64,000 bases of DNA, from NCBI RefSeq assembly GCF_018139145.2, contig NC_059481.1, positions 3,832,368 through 3,896,367 on the forward strand, written 5' to 3'. Of the stretch, positions 1-17,765 are shown piece after piece. The stretch is from Gymnogyps californianus (lineage: Eukaryota > Chordata > Aves > Accipitriformes > Cathartidae). Each line of letters starts with the position of its first letter. Positions within the stretch are counted from its first letter, which is position 1. The notes under the pieces are model-generated. The model made no database searches and was not told the origin of the DNA. It saw only the letters and a list, made by a program, of their open reading frames with translations. Made by a program: the position numbers and the translations under genes.

Positions 1-781
<781 letters not shown>

Positions 782-2136
782 TGATGTTTTCTAGCATGCG
801 TTTTCCTTCAAAGCAAATGCTTAGAAATGAGCTAAGTCTTAATATTGAGCCTAACAGGAAAATCTTAGTGTGTCCACTGTGATGTTGTCACTTGACCATG
901 CATTTGCAAAACTACAGCAGCAAGCTGTGATGTAATTCTCTACTTTGGGTCAATCAGAAGTGTTCTGCGGACAGTTTTGTCAGAGGTTTTGCATGCTGGA
1001 TTTTTTCATCGTTGCCTGTGCTGAACCTTTTTTAGTTTTCTAAAAGCCATCATTGATATGCTAAAAGATGTCATTGCCAGCGTAAACTTGAAATTATATT
1101 GATATGTGGCTTGATCTCTCAGAAGTGTGGTTTTTGGGTTTTTTACAGGTGATGATTTTTTTTTTTTAAGTTTTGGTAACCGTAACTGGCTTATTGCATT
1201 ACATTCTAAGCAAAATTTTTGTAAGAGATGAAAGTGCAAGAAACTTAAGAGATAAATAATCTACAGGTTGGCTGCTATAGAGTGAAATACCAAGAAGGGC
1301 ATACTCTAATGAGTGGCTTAATGTTGGGAAATAACCTGCTGCACATCTTTTCTGCTATGCATCCTGATACCACAGGGGACTGATTTCTATCCCTGTGTCG
1401 TTTTGGATCTAGGGGGGGCCTTTCTGTCATGTAGAAGTCTGAGACTACTTTCATTGTTCCTTATGATCTGGGGAAATGTGAGGAAAGTGTTAGACGGATA
1501 AAGCACACTCGAGCATTTGTAAATAAGAAGGTACAAATGTAGCTCATCTCAGTGTGGGATAGAATGTGCGCTAGCATGTACTGAGATGTGATGATCATGG
1601 ACGTGAGTAGGGACTTGTGACTAAGAACACGGGCAGGTATGGTAATCTGTCAGATGTACACTTTGAGCTACGTAATCGAGTAAACATTTAGCCTTTCAGT
1701 AAGCAGTTCTCTTTGAGTGTGTATGGCAACAGAAGGCACCAAAGAGCAACTTTTTACTTCTTATAATGAGACCAGAAGGGGAGAGTGAGCTGGAACTTAG
1801 TAGAGAAACTTGTCATATTTCAACTACTGCATTTACCAAATTGCAATAATTTAAATAATACTAAAAAGCTGTACATGTCCAAAGCCTTGATAGGGTCTGA
1901 AATGTTTTGCCTTTGTACCATTAAGAGCTGCAAATTCGAGGAATTCAAACCATGACCATTATTTTTCCAGTCATACGTACAGCAGGACAGAGCAGTACTT
2001 GAAGATACCAAAGACAGGACTTGTGATTCCTGGAGTCTGTTGTCAGTTCTGCCTGCTGGGTTTTCTTGAACAAGACACTTCATGCTTCTGAGATCTGTCT
2101 TGAAATGTGGATAGGTATATTTGCTGCTTTTTTTTC

Positions 2137-2157
2137 TTTTTTTTTTTTTTTTTTTTT
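2137..2157. repeat. Poly-T run (T21)
   Basis: This is an uninterrupted run of 21 T, preceded by T8 and a single C. I see no retroelement body next to it, so its origin is unknown. Confidence 0.9.
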
Positions 2158-3074
2158 AAGTCCTCATCAGAGGCCTTCTGATGATAGCCCTGTAGGGCTA
2201 AGTGGAGCTATTTCTAGGCACACTAATGTTTAACTGGTAAATCTATATGATAACCAACTGCTACAAAAAACAGCTTCTGAGAAATAGACCTATTGATAAG
2301 ACTTAAAGTCCATCTGGTTGCATATTGTGTCCTTCCAAAATCTTGATAGCAGTGATATTAACCTCTGCTATGCAAGGAAATTGTGAGGCTTTACAGATTA
2401 TAAATGCAACCCTCACTCTTCTTTCTGGTGATGTCTTTCTTCTGTGCATAGTATGTAATTGTTATTTTTTTTGGACATAACGCAGGACAGCCGTAGCCCC
2501 AGCGTAATACTTCCTCTTTGCTAACGGAACATTTGTATTTAAATATCATGCACTTTCTTTTGATCACACAGTAGGAGTAAGGTCCAACATATTGCAGCTA
2601 TAGGTCTCAGCAAGCTAATCAATGCTAATTCAGTAAGTGCAACTGCAACATATATGGAAATTGCAGGTGCCAAGGAAGGCAGAGTTGGTTGTCATAAGGA
2701 GGCAATCTTGAGTTGGTTGTTGTGTACCCAAACCTTTGAAAACCAAGGAGTTTCAAGCTGAGTGTCATTTAACTGCATATTTTGGAAGGGCATGAGATGA
2801 GACTGGCCATCCTTAGTTCTTCACTACCCAAATATCCATTAATGAAGTGGAAAATGCTCACTTGAAGACAGCTCATCTCTGGTTTGTGTGTCTCAAGGCT
2901 CAACAATGAACATTCTTTCCGGAGTCAAGGGCATATAAACAATTATGTTGAAACAAAAAAGGCTGTTTTTTGATGAAGATATAGTGCTATAACTTGCCAC
3001 AGATGGTTCATAGCAACATGTGAAAGTCAGAAGAACATACAGCCACATCATAGGATCACATCAATGTCGTCATT

Positions 3075-3105
3075 GTCATCTTCTAGAGGATTGTTAAAAT
3101 AGCCA
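3075..3105 (+). repeat. Left arm of a 31-bp inverted repeat
   Basis: This 31-base segment centred on TTCTAGAGGATTG is the reverse complement of 3,626-3,656, with 30 of 31 positions matching. The sequences outside and inside the two arms show no similarity. No transposase frame lies between the arms, so a TIR element is possible but not shown. Confidence 0.85.
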
Positions 3106-3625
3106 TTAGTCACTAATGAATGTTTAGCTATGGTGGCAATGAACAATCCTAACTGGTACAATTGCACGGTGTTACATCTTTTTGTCAGCAGGTTGATGTA
3201 TTTCTCTCTCATCTCCCTTCTTAATAAATATTTGTTAAGTAGTGAGTTATGCAGAGTACTGAAAATGATATGCTCCTTCTTTCAAATTGTTCAAATATTT
3301 CTTCTGGATCTTAAAATACATGCAAGGACAGCATACAGTGGCTTAGAAGTATAGAAAATATTTTATGTTAATTGTGATGAAAGTGCAAGTTGAATTGATA
3401 CTAAACCCTCAGAGTTGCTGACTAGAGGAATTAATTTTTCAATGTGTTGGATAGGTGTCTTAAGTATGAGGCAGTTTAAAGCAGCAAATTCTTAACTTCA
3501 CATTCCTAATTCTACTTCACCATCTTTTTGGTACTTTAGCTAGAAAATTATTCTGTGCAGTGGAAGATAGAGTTCACTTAAAGAAGGCGTAGAACTGAAC
3601 GTTCTTGATCAGATCAAGATTATAC

Positions 3626-3656
3626 TGGCTATTTTAACAATCCTCTAGAAGACGAC
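3626..3656 (-). repeat. Right arm of a 31-bp inverted repeat
   Basis: This is the partner of 3,075-3,105. The single mismatch is A/G at the fourth position of the left arm. The 520 bp between the arms is AT-rich and non-coding. Confidence 0.85.
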
Positions 3657-6284
3657 TGCTTTCTCTTCCTGTGAGGTATCCTTGATATCACTAGTTCAGG
3701 GACAGCTCATGATGTTTTATCTGGAAAATTGCAAAGCAGCTTTGTACATTGGTTGGTTATGTTAGCTGAGACCTGAGTTTTGTGTTTAGTTTGGAACTCC
3801 AGTTGACGTGGTGCATGCCCTGCTGGGCATGTGGGTTTTAAGCAGGGGAAGAATCTTGGATGCAAGAAACGTGGAGTTTGAGACATACTTGCTCTCCTGT
3901 GCAGCTGTTAGTTTCTGATGGGAAAGTATCTTAGCATATGCTCTTACTCTTCTATTAATAGTCTCTTGCCCAGTCTCAGTGGAGGATCGGAATGCATTGT
4001 TTTTAAAGGACTCTGGAATTGGGTCATTTTTGAGACTACAGAGGGAGAAGAGTTAGTTACAAGCTCAGGAAGAGGGGAGGTCCTTGTACTGCTGCTTTTT
4101 GTGTATGACTGCTGGGGAGTGTTTCTGTGTTGATCATTGGGTAAGAAGGTAATAATCTAAAAGATCTGCTTATTTCTTCCCTTGTGCCTGTGTGGATTTG
4201 GTGAAGGAAGGGTAGTTTTGGTCATTGGTCCTTCAGTAATTCTGTGACTGGCTTCAGTTTTTAAGAGTGCAGCCTAGACAGTGCATCACAGGACACGAGA
4301 ACCTCACAGCCACAGCAGCTTTCTGAAATGCTGATATATTAATACATGAACAAACTGCCAGTCAAGAAACAATTGTAGTTCATTTTGCTTAAGTAATGAA
4401 AGAATGCAGTTAATTAAGGAGTACAAATTTCACTTTCTTTCTGTTTGAGAATTAGTTCTATACAGTACATCTGCACTTCCAAAGTAGCCTTGGATCTCTA
4501 AACTCCGAGCTTTTGTTCATGTTGGAATTTATGCATTTTGTTGTTTTTTGACTGGATCTTTGGTAATTTTTCTTTTCTATAATTTTATTCAGTTAAAATG
4601 TTTGGTGTATTATTTTTGTTTCTGTTAGTAGCTTTTGTTACCTGTTGATTTCAGGTGATTGCAGCTCGTGTTTGAACATTCTGTCTTATGAAAGAGAAGG
4701 CTGATTTGTATTATTTGATGAGATGGAAGGAAGGAAATTTTTACGCATAAGTGGATATATTAAAATATAAAATGTTACCTTCCTAATTAAAAAAGTAATT
4801 TAGTATATTCAATGTCTTTAATCAGTGACAACCATTTTAGGAGTGTATTTTTTAAAATTAGAAGCCAGTTGTTTTCCACTATTTCTTATATGAAGGTTTT
4901 CATGCAGAAAAATGAAATTCAGTTCTCCGATGAAACACTGTATGTAGTTTCTGTTTAAGAAAAAAGCCTTTGTACGAATGTTCAAATTAGTTGGTTTTGG
5001 ATAAAAATATCCTTCCCGTGAGCATCTACTGTTAAATATTAGTTAAGTGTATCCAGTTAGAAAATACTAAATTCCCTGCACAAATCAAGCCGCCCACCAC
5101 CACCCCAGGGTAACTGCTATTTTTGAATAAGAAATTTCAAATAGTCAGGGGCATTAGTTTTCATAGTAAAAATCTTCCTAGTTCTTTCTAGATTGTTCAC
5201 AAAAAAAAAAGAAAGAAACAAGAACAAAAGGGGGGAGGAGAAGAAAGAAGGTAAATAATGTTTTTCAGTTATTTAAAACTTTTATAAATGGAACATGAAC
5301 GCTTCATTTATTAGTCCAGTATTAGCTTTCCTTACCCTATGTATAATTAGCAACATTTTTAACATACAAAGAAGTATGTAATCTTTCTCATGAACTTGCG
5401 TAATTTGTCTAATATTTAAACAAAGGAATTCTGATTGTTGTGAGAAAAGGAAAGCAACTGCTATAAGCCTCAAGTAGCTTCTGCTAGTTTCTGAACTGTG
5501 ACCTTTGCAGTACAGATTTGCGAGGAAGGGGCATATAGGGGATGATTGAATGCCTACAAATAGGTGTCTAATGCCATTTTAGCCATCTGGGGTATAAAAA
5601 GTACATTCACAGGGCTGGTAGTTACTGTGTGGGACCTGGAGACTTCCTTCTGGAGCAGCATCTATGATTCGGGTAGGAAATCCTACACTGTGTACAGTGC
5701 CAGTAGGCACCTATGTTTGGACACCCAAATTGTTCCCGTGTTCTCCCAAGTTTTCCCTTGTGTCCTATTCTAATTATATTCTCCCTTTAGCTTTTGAAGG
5801 AAGATGAGGTTGTACTGGGATTATCTCTCCCTCTCCACTTCTTCCCCCCAGAAAACAAACAAAACCTCAGTGGCACTGAGAGTTGCTTTTTTTTCAGAAA
5901 GTGTGTGTCATTTTAAGCTGTTTATTTTGTGACCTTGTGAAGGATCTGCTGCTGCAGAAAGGCATCCTTCTAGTTTAATCTCTTCAGAGTTTAAATGTTC
6001 ACTCTTTTAAAATTTATTGTATTTTCCTCTATTGAAGTCTGTGTTCTTTCAGGATCCGGTTCTATAGCTGCTTTAGCTTTCTTTATAGGTTTTCCTAGTT
6101 GGCAATAGGGAAGACATGGCCAGACCAGTATTTCACAACTATAGGACTCAAGGTGTCCGTGGCATTAGCCAGCTAGAAAGCCTCACCTTCACCATCTCAG
6201 ACTTCATTGCAAGGTTTTCTTCTTGAGGAGGGTACAGTACAGTACAGAGGGTCCATCCAGCAGGGAAAGCACAGCCAGGCAGAA

Positions 6285-6287
<3 letters not shown>

Positions 6288-6332
<45 letters not shown>
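6288..6332. repeat. Poly-T run (T45)
   Basis: This is an unbroken 45-base T tract. It creates several spurious poly-Phe or poly-Lys frames on both strands (about 6,148-6,458), which are not genes. A short TACAG-type repeat lies just upstream near 6,230. Confidence 0.95.
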
Positions 6333-9300
6333 CCAGATGTTCAGTTGCTGCTCTCTTATTACTTTCAACATCGGGCACAAAATAACAGGCATCAAGAAAC
6401 TGAGATGGAAAACTCAGGAAGGCAGAAGTTAGGAAATATACGATGTAGTAATAATTGACACTGGATTAGATGATTGTGCTAGAAATGTGATATGATTGCA
6501 CAGAAGGCAGATGCATTTGGATATTGTATGTGCTGAGAAACCTCGGGTGGGGAAGGCAGATGGGAATTCAGTGTAGTTCTGATATGATCGCCAGGAGTAA
6601 ACTTGCTGACCTGCTTAGCTTCAGTGCTTAAGCTTTGATTTCATACCAGAGGGTCTCTGGATGTAATGGATTGCAAAAACTTCAAAAGGGAGGCAGATTT
6701 ACAACTGTCAGGAATTGGCAGTAAATGAGGGAAAAAGAGGCATGTTAAAGAGGTGCAGCTTCAATTGAGATGCTGAAGAGAGAGGTGTTGGTTCAGTTGA
6801 AAGGCACCAAAGCCATGGAAGAACAGGAACAACTTAAGGTGCTATATTAGGTAGAAAATGCAGGAGTGGGATGCAATGAGAAGCAGGAGAAGGAAAGCTG
6901 AATGGCAAGGAAGTGTTTCCTGGCAGAGGGATGCATGAAGGTGCAGAATGGTCTTCTACAGAGCAGTGGAATTCCTGTTGCTCCGCTTCTTTTACAAGAG
7001 GGTGGGACACTTTCTGAGCTTGTATATGCCCCAGTATTTTACTAGGCAGTCCCTTTCACTGCAGTGAGTGGCTTTTTGGCACTTAGTAGTCATCTTCTTG
7101 CTTTCGGAGTAGCAGGAAGGGAGAAAGACAATATCACGTTATTCCTATATTTCGTATTTCTTTGTATTCGGTGGCAAAGCAATCAAATACTTCACCTAGC
7201 CTGGTTTTGTTTTCTCTAAAATGCATGAGTGACTCATGGTTTCATTGCGTAATAAGTGGATACAATCTTACTTCCCATTGCTTTCTTAGGGATTTCATAT
7301 GCTTGCTCAGGTTAGCATATCTGTTAAGTTTTGTTTCCCTTCGCTCTCTTGTGGGGAAGTGTAGGGAAAGTGAAACAAGCTATATTTTATTCCAGTATTT
7401 CTGTGCCTTTTTGTTCTGTGGCTCTTACCTAAAATTACTAACAACAGAATGAACTAATTCATTCCCTTAGCTTCATGAGAAGTGTCACTCCTGTCATCTT
7501 GATTGTACTCTCTTTAAAAATGTTCTACTCCTTGCTTATCAATGATAAGATCTTCATTACTTCGTAATTTGTTACACATACAAGAATATTGAGATATTAA
7601 AGTTTCTCTATTCAAACACACATGGTACGTTACTTAATTTCTCCTACCTTCAGCTAGCTTCTTTGTAGGAATGTGTTATTCGTACATCACGTTTGTGGGT
7701 TTTATTAACAGACCAGCAGGTGCACTTTTCATTGTATAAATGGAGGCTGTTAGGTAGCTAGCAGATGGGAATAGCGTTGGGAAAACTGACCGTGCTTGGG
7801 AAATTGTTTTTGGAATATCTCCTCTGATAATTCACTGTTGTTGAAAAGTAGCTTTATAGTGGCAAACTTTAGAGAGCTGTTTGTATGCAGCTGGGACTGA
7901 ATTTACAGACTACCTTTCTCTGACTTGCTAAAAAGCTAAGGATTGACAACCCCTTTCATCCTGCATTATCCAGTGTAGCTTTTAACTCCAGGAAAACTAT
8001 GTTCACAAATTGATGCTCTGCTCCTTTGGGGTTGGTGCAGAAACATTAAATTGTACTAAAATATTCATATGTGAGTGCATTTAGCTGAAAGCAATTGATG
8101 TGCTTTTCCCTAGAGAGAGAAAAAAAATTGCTGTATGGCCCTGCACTCCAGCAGACACCCTAACCATGCTTAAGAGTAATTACATAGCCTGGCTGATCAA
8201 AGGTTCTTAAAGTGAAAAAGAAACTAGTCGAGATATAGTTTAGTAATGTGTGCTTCTTGAATGGAACATACTCAACTGCATCAAAGTAGTAATACTGGAT
8301 AATTGTTTGATATACAGTGTAATATATATGAACTAGTGTCAAGCCAGAAAATACTTTATTGGGTTAATATCTTGTAATTGGAAGGAATCTCTTGTATGAA
8401 GCAATTTTCATTACAAAGATTTCTCTCTAATTTCATTGTCCTTTCACTCTTGCAAAGAAAATAAAATATCTGAGCTGCCTTTAAAAAGAGTCCATGTGCC
8501 AAAGGGGTTTATTAAACTAGCCTGTTTAAAAGCATGCCACTGGTAGGATGATAAATCGATGTGCACTGAAGGTTTTCAGCGTAATTCAAAAATTGGCATA
8601 AAAATCAATAGTAGCTGACGGCATGCTTGCAAAGTAACTACCTCATCTTGTGTTGCACCTGTGGATGCACAGGAGTCTCTTACAGCAGCATTCAAAGTCA
8701 CTGTTAAGTTGCAACTAAAAACTGTTCTTGTGGTTCTCTTAAGCAAATGTACCTTAACTGCCTCAAGGCAGCCCGAGGCATTTTTAAACATTCTCATAAG
8801 TAAAAATGAAATAATATTATATGCCACAAATTGTAAATAATTGGAAGAGTCAGTATGCACAGGAAAATAACTGCATTGGTATATTGGTAATTATAATCAT
8901 CCACATATAGCACTCTTGTGACATTTATCCAAACAGCGTGTAACTGGCTATATGGATTCTGGAGCCGGTTGTGCAAATTCGTGCATGTGAAGTCTCATGG
9001 ACTTGCTGGAGATGCTAATATGTAAGTTGGGTACATTTAAAGCAGAAATAGGAGTTTAGGGGATGGCTAAAGGGGATTTTTTCATTTTAATGATTAGCAT
9101 ACAATGACTCTGTCTGCAAGACATACCACAGTCACATTAGTCGAAAAAGCAAGGCTAGGTTAATACTTCAAATAGCAAATGAGAAGTTGGATTCTTGATT
9201 TGGAATCTTGCCTTTGAATAGGATAAATTTGGGACTTGGAGTTTTGTTTCTTTTTAGGGTTGTTGTGGTGCAGATCTGTGCTTACACACTTTGAGGTCTC

Positions 9301-12300
9301 TGTCAGGGTCCTGGCTCCCACTGGACTCTTGTGGGATATTGTGTGGCAGGACAAATTAAAACACACTTGGCCTTTGTGCCAGTTTGCTGGCAGAATCACC
9401 TTTGGCTGCTGCTGTAGCCCTTGCGAGAAGCCTAATGGGTATGTTACATGCTGATGCTCCCACCTTCACATGTTCCTGTTACTGACATACCAAGCCCTTT
9501 CTGCAATAGCACATATTTAATTTAAGTACTTCCTGATTGTGCCTCCCTGCCCTCTGCTTCATACGCTCTTAGGCTATTTGGTCCATTCAGCTTCCTGTGC
9601 TGTGTGTTTCCTCCATTGTGCTCTTTCTTACCATTAGCTCTCTTCTCTGGTGTCCCTTCCCCTGTGCTGATGTCCACTATCCACTTCATAAAAAATTAAA
9701 GATTGTGGCATGGCTGTGACATATGTACAGTAATGATTTCCTGTGTGAAATTAAGTTACTGTGAGGCAAGACAATTGTCTAATCTGATGCCATGCCCTTA
9801 TACCACCAAAACTTTCACTTTCCTTGACTTTAATTGCTTTTGGGACTTCGTTTGTATGAGACAGTGCAGTGAGCCCCTTGGTACAGAATCTGTGTGCTGT
9901 TTTGTTAACGCCATTCTCATGTGGCACAGCGCTGGCAGCAGCCTTTCAGTGAAAACCTGCCTGTAAATAAGTACCAAGGAGTTGATAAATGCCACTCCAT
10001 GTCCTGGACTTTGATGTAAGTGCCTGTAATGTAATGTAAGTGCCTGGCTGTGGATCAGCCACGTGACAGCAGTAATTAGAGCAGCTTCCAGGGATCCAAA
10101 AAGCAGGAACTTGAAGTTGGTGTAAAGTCATCTTTGTTTGCACCTGAGAGGTGCGATCCAGACTCTGATTCATGCTGTTTTGTGCCTTGATGTGGGTCTC
10201 CTGCGTAGATGAGCTCTGAAGAATTGTGATCTCCTTCCAGACCTTACTGTGCTCTCTGCTGCAATGGCAGGCATGTTGCATAACGCAGTTGGAAGCAACG
10301 CTGCTCCGTGGTACTGATCTGCTTTCCATTTTCCTCCCTCACTTAGTTCATAGTGCTGGGGCTACAGTCCTGACTCGGGACTTTGAACGCTAACACAGTA
10401 GAAATGATAGGACTCAGCAGAAGCCATGATAGAAGTTAATGATTTCAGGGAAAACATCAAAACAAGGGTATGGGCCTGAAAATAACTTAGATATCCGCAT
10501 TTCTGACTCTTTTGTGACCTCTCGGGATGACGAGTTGAATTCTCTCCTTGGAGAGCACTGAACAGTCCTGAATCTTTATCATTCAGACCTTGTGGGTCCT
10601 TTGTGTCCCTCCTACTAAATTGTAGAATAGATTTAAACTAAGATTTAAGCAGTCAAATCTATTTTACAGTATGGAACTATTGATAAGAAACATGCTGTCC
10701 CGTGTGTTCTTTGTATGAAAACATTACTGAGGAGATCTACCGTGTTACAGCCTACTGAATGGAGCAATTATCTTAGCCGGAGAGCCAAAAGCACATAACC
10801 TAGAAGGGCATGGCTTAGATGCATAATAAAGGCTTTTTAGACAAGCCTGGTGATTTACAAATGTCCTTTTAATGAAACATCCTTGTCTTTCCTAGACATT
10901 TTAATAGAATATATACATAGGCATCTGGCTCCTGGTGAGCTGGATTCTTTCCAAAGACTGAACTTCACAATGTTAAACAGACTGATAAGAGTATCTGGTA
11001 GTCTGTATGACTGGCACTTAATGAATTGCTCTAAAAAAATTCAAATTACAATAATGTGTTTTTAAAAAGAGCTTGTATTAAAGACTATATGATGTTAGAA
11101 TAATTTCTTCTGTAACATCTGTTCTTTTATTTGGTATAATTAAAATACTGCATTCTTACCATGAGTTCTTATATGGACATATTATATTACATTGCAGCTG
11201 TGGTTAAAATGGATTGACCTCTAATAGTAATCTACTCAGTAAAAAGCTATTGAGGCTAAGAAGTTTCTGAGTGTCTTCAACAGCTGTGTGTTTTTGTGGG
11301 AATACATAGACTAGATTCTGTGTTTCAATTTCAAAGCAAGCCTTTTTAATAGGAAATACTTTGTTCCTACTCTGTTTTCCCTCCCCTTCAATTTTTACAG
11401 GAGATAGCTTTTGTAGGAAAGTGTAGAAGAGGTTCATAAATTTTGTTTATCTATTTGCGTTTAAAACCCAATGTAAGAGGTGAAATCTGTAGCTGTAGAA
11501 ACATCAGAAAGCAATCATCTTTTTTTCTTTAATTGATATAGTGACTATCAGGCCTGTATGGAAAAAGCAGTCTGCGTGGTCTCTGTCTTGGAACAACTTC
11601 ATTTGCCAGCCTCTTCTGTAGGTCTGTGCCTGTTCCACAGCTGTGCTTTGTTCTGTCATGTTAAAAGCCACTTAACTGTAATGCACCTCTTCAGTTGCAC
11701 AGGGATAAGATTCTTTGACCCTCTTACCCTCCCTGGCCCCAAAAATAATTTCTTGAATTAGATTTGTGTGTTCCTAAATATGGACTAACCTTGGTATTTT
11801 TAAAAGAGAAATTCTGTCAGTATTTGAGGTTGCGTCTTTTCTAAGCATGTATAAATACCACCTTTTAATTGGTTGTATTGGTCATCCCAAAACATGATGA
11901 TAAGTTTTGTGTGTTACAGTTTCCTCTTACTGAATGAGTTGGTGAAAAGTACTTTCTTTGGTTTTCTTCTGTAAAATTAGGTAGCTAAACAGTCCAGGTT
12001 TGACTGCTACTTGGACTTGTGGTGGTGGGAAAACTGTCATGGAGCTGAAAATATACTTGGTTTTGGATAGATTCTAGCCTGGATGACTTTCAGCCCGAGA
12101 GAAAAAAATACTTTTCTACTGTGAATTAAAACTGTCGATATAGATCTATTTGTCTATAAATTTTCATCTATTTTGAATGTAAATCTCTTTCGAGATGCTA
12201 GATTGGGAGTCCCAAAGTATAAAGATGTACTGCGTGTTGGTGCCTACCTGGGAAGCACTTCTTTACTCATCCTGTGTAGGAGTTGATAGTGAATGGGGGA

Positions 12301-12640
12301 AGAAAAGCTTTAGGGCATATGAACATTGAGGGTTGGGGTAAATAATAGAAGCTATCACTACGAGTGTATAGTGCAGTAGCCCCCTTCAGTATCTGAAATG
12401 TTTTATCCTGCCATATAGGAAACTTTTTAAAGGTTTAAACACCTGAATTTCAGCTTTGTGCATTCTGTCTTATTTAAAGGATCCTAGAAGCTTCAAACAA
12501 AAAACCCTGGGTTTTCTCTTCAGGCAACTGCATTATCCATTTGTAGGTTATCTTGCTTAATATTTGCGTTGGGAATCTCCAGGGTCATGGGTAACACTGA
12601 TTGCCCTGTCCTCTAGCTGAGCAGTGTCTTACGTTTGACA

Positions 12641-12662
12641 CCCCCCCCCCCCCCCCCCCCCA
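12641..12662. repeat. Poly-C run (C22)
   Basis: This is an unbroken run of 22 C, 214 bp before the acceptor of the next ETFA exon. Long C or G runs are much rarer than A or T runs in vertebrate introns and are prone to assembly length error. Confidence 0.95.
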
Positions 12663-12876
12663 ATCTGTCTTTGCCAGATGCTCCTTTGGGATTCTCCTTT
12701 TACAGTTACATTGCATCCCCAAGTGGGGAAGGGAACCAATCATCAGCTGCCTTTAATATTGAAAACCACTGTAATGTGAAAACTACTGCATGTAATTGAT
12801 TTTGAGTAAGGTTTGTGAGAGCTTACTGAAACTGTGTCGTAGGTACCAAAAATGTCTCATTTTCGTTTTCTTCTAG

Positions 12877-16490
<3,614 letters not shown>

Positions 16491-16571
16491 ACTATTGTTG
16501 CTATTAACAAGGATCCAGAAGCTCCAATTTTCCAAGTGGCAGACTACGGACTGGTGGCAGACTTATTTCAG
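16491..16571 (+). CDS. ETFA: ETFA coding exon (penultimate)
   Basis: This exon encodes 27 whole codons, [20 protein letters not shown] followed by LVADLFQ, equivalent to human residues 295-321. The FAD contacts Asn300 (AINKD) and Asp318 (VADLF) are conserved. The acceptor is TTGCAG at 16,485-16,490 and the donor is GTAAGG at 16,572. Phase is 0 at both ends. Differences from human are conservative: Leu for Ile after DYG, and a final Gln in place of Lys. Confidence 0.97.
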
Positions 16572-17467
16572 GTAAGGCTAAACTTGGAGATGTGCTGGAT
16601 AACTGTTTCAGAGATCTAATGATAGCTTAGATAACGTAATGTGTTAAAGATGTCTGTGTGAGGGTGTTTGCTTTGGGTTGTTTTGTTAAAGAATTTGCTT
16701 TATGATTTCAGTATTTTCATGCTCAAAATTCAATCCGTGCAAGTAGAAGCTATCATGTGTTGGGGGGGCGTGTCACAGCCAGCTTGCCTCTATTCTAGTT
16801 TCCTGAATATGAACCATTTTGAGGAATAACTGCACGTAGGTGCTTACATGTATTTTGAAGCTTCATAAAGTATGAAAGTACAGAGGTGGCAGGAGGAGGT
16901 CTTATTTTTGCCCGGGCTTGCTGCCTTACTGACGCCCATGAGGAACTTGCAGTCCTCTCTGGGAAAACTGAGCTGTGAGCTAGCCCGTGTCCAAGTGCCT
17001 ACGGCTCGTGTGTGCGAGCCGCCTGTGCGCACATCCACATGTGTGACTGACAGGAGCTTGCAGCAGCTCTGTGGAGAGGCGTGGGCAGAAACTCTGCCAG
17101 CACTTAATGCCATTCCTGAACTAATGCCCACTGGCTCAGCAGCGAGCACGGGCCTTTTCGTAAGCCAGAGACAAAGTCACATTCTGAAGAAACACCACAT
17201 AGACAATTTCCTTAATAAATTTTGTACGAATGCATTATTTCCACCTAATGGAAATGTAGCTCTCTTAAATAATTAAGAGGCTTTATTCAGCAGGAGAGAA
17301 GTGGGGAGTGCTGTGAGCTAGGGTGACCCACAGCCCCTGGAGTGGTGTGCTGGGCATGAGGGGTGGGGAGTGTAATTGGGGGGTTGGGTTCTGCACATGG
17401 AGAGGTTGGGGGGAAGGGGGGTCACAGGGAGAGCGCGTGCACGCTACCCTGGCACTGGTGTTTGCAG
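16572..17467 (+). other. ETFA: ETFA last intron, about 0.9 kb
   Basis: This intron has a GTAAGG donor and a TTTGCAG acceptor at 17,461-17,467. A 134-residue + strand frame at 16,872-17,276 has no recognisable protein features and no splice logic linking it to ETFA. G-rich stretches begin near 17,330. A TTTATT at 17,282-17,287 gives an AATAAA on the - strand, a possible distal poly(A) signal for TMEM266. Confidence 0.8.
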
Positions 17468-17506
17468 GCGGTGCCGGAGATGACGGAGCTCCTGAAGAAG
17501 AAGTGA
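17468..17506 (+). CDS. ETFA: ETFA last coding exon and stop
   Basis: This exon encodes AVPEMTELLKKK and a TGA stop at 17,504-17,506, the C-terminal 12 residues of ETF alpha. The human end differs at only two positions. The acceptor TTTGCAG is clear and the frame is phase 0. The exon sits in a G-rich, GC-rich stretch, unlike the AT-rich ETFA introns before it. With the three upstream exons it completes the 88-residue FAD-domain tail. Confidence 0.96.
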   Translation, partial: AVPEMTELLKKK

Positions 17507-17580
17507 GTGACAGTAATGGACCCTGCACTGCAGTTGGGGTGTGGGATGGGGAATAAGGGCAAATAAAGGATTGTACTGGA
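17507..17580 (+). other. ETFA: ETFA 3' untranslated region (inferred)
   Basis: Only 55 bp separate the stop codon from an AATAAA. The 3' UTR is therefore predicted to be about 75 nt, ending near 17,580. The end point is an estimate from the usual 10-30 nt spacing after the signal. Confidence 0.6.
17562..17567 (+). terminator. ETFA: ETFA polyadenylation signal AATAAA
   Basis: A canonical AATAAA is followed 20-55 bp later by a strongly GT-rich tract (GTGGGGTCACTGTGGTGTTG and on), the expected downstream element. It is the first such hexamer after the ETFA stop. Confidence 0.8.
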
Positions 17581-17644
17581 AAGAGGTGGGGTCACTGTGG
17601 TGTTGGGGTTATTTTGGTGGGCAGTGGGATGGCACATAGAGTGG

Positions 17645-17735
17645 TGGTGGTAGGGTGGAAGAAAGGAAGACGGGCCAGAAGGGAAGGCAGGTAAGAGAAG
17701 GAAGGAAGAATGGAAAGGGAATGAAAGGGGGATAC
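17645..17735 (+). other. Purine-rich tract between the convergent genes
   Basis: About 90 bp are almost all G and A on the + strand (GGAAGAAAGGAAG-type), lying between the ETFA poly(A) signal and the TMEM266 poly(A) signal. G-rich tracts past poly(A) sites are known to slow polymerase II, so a role in ending ETFA transcription is possible. That role is inference. Confidence 0.5.
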
Positions 17736-17765
17736 AAGGCAGGAGGCAGCATGTGTTTGTCAGTG

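Noticed and set aside
6148..6458. Frames with poly-Phe or poly-Lys
   Set aside because: These are artefacts of the T45 run.
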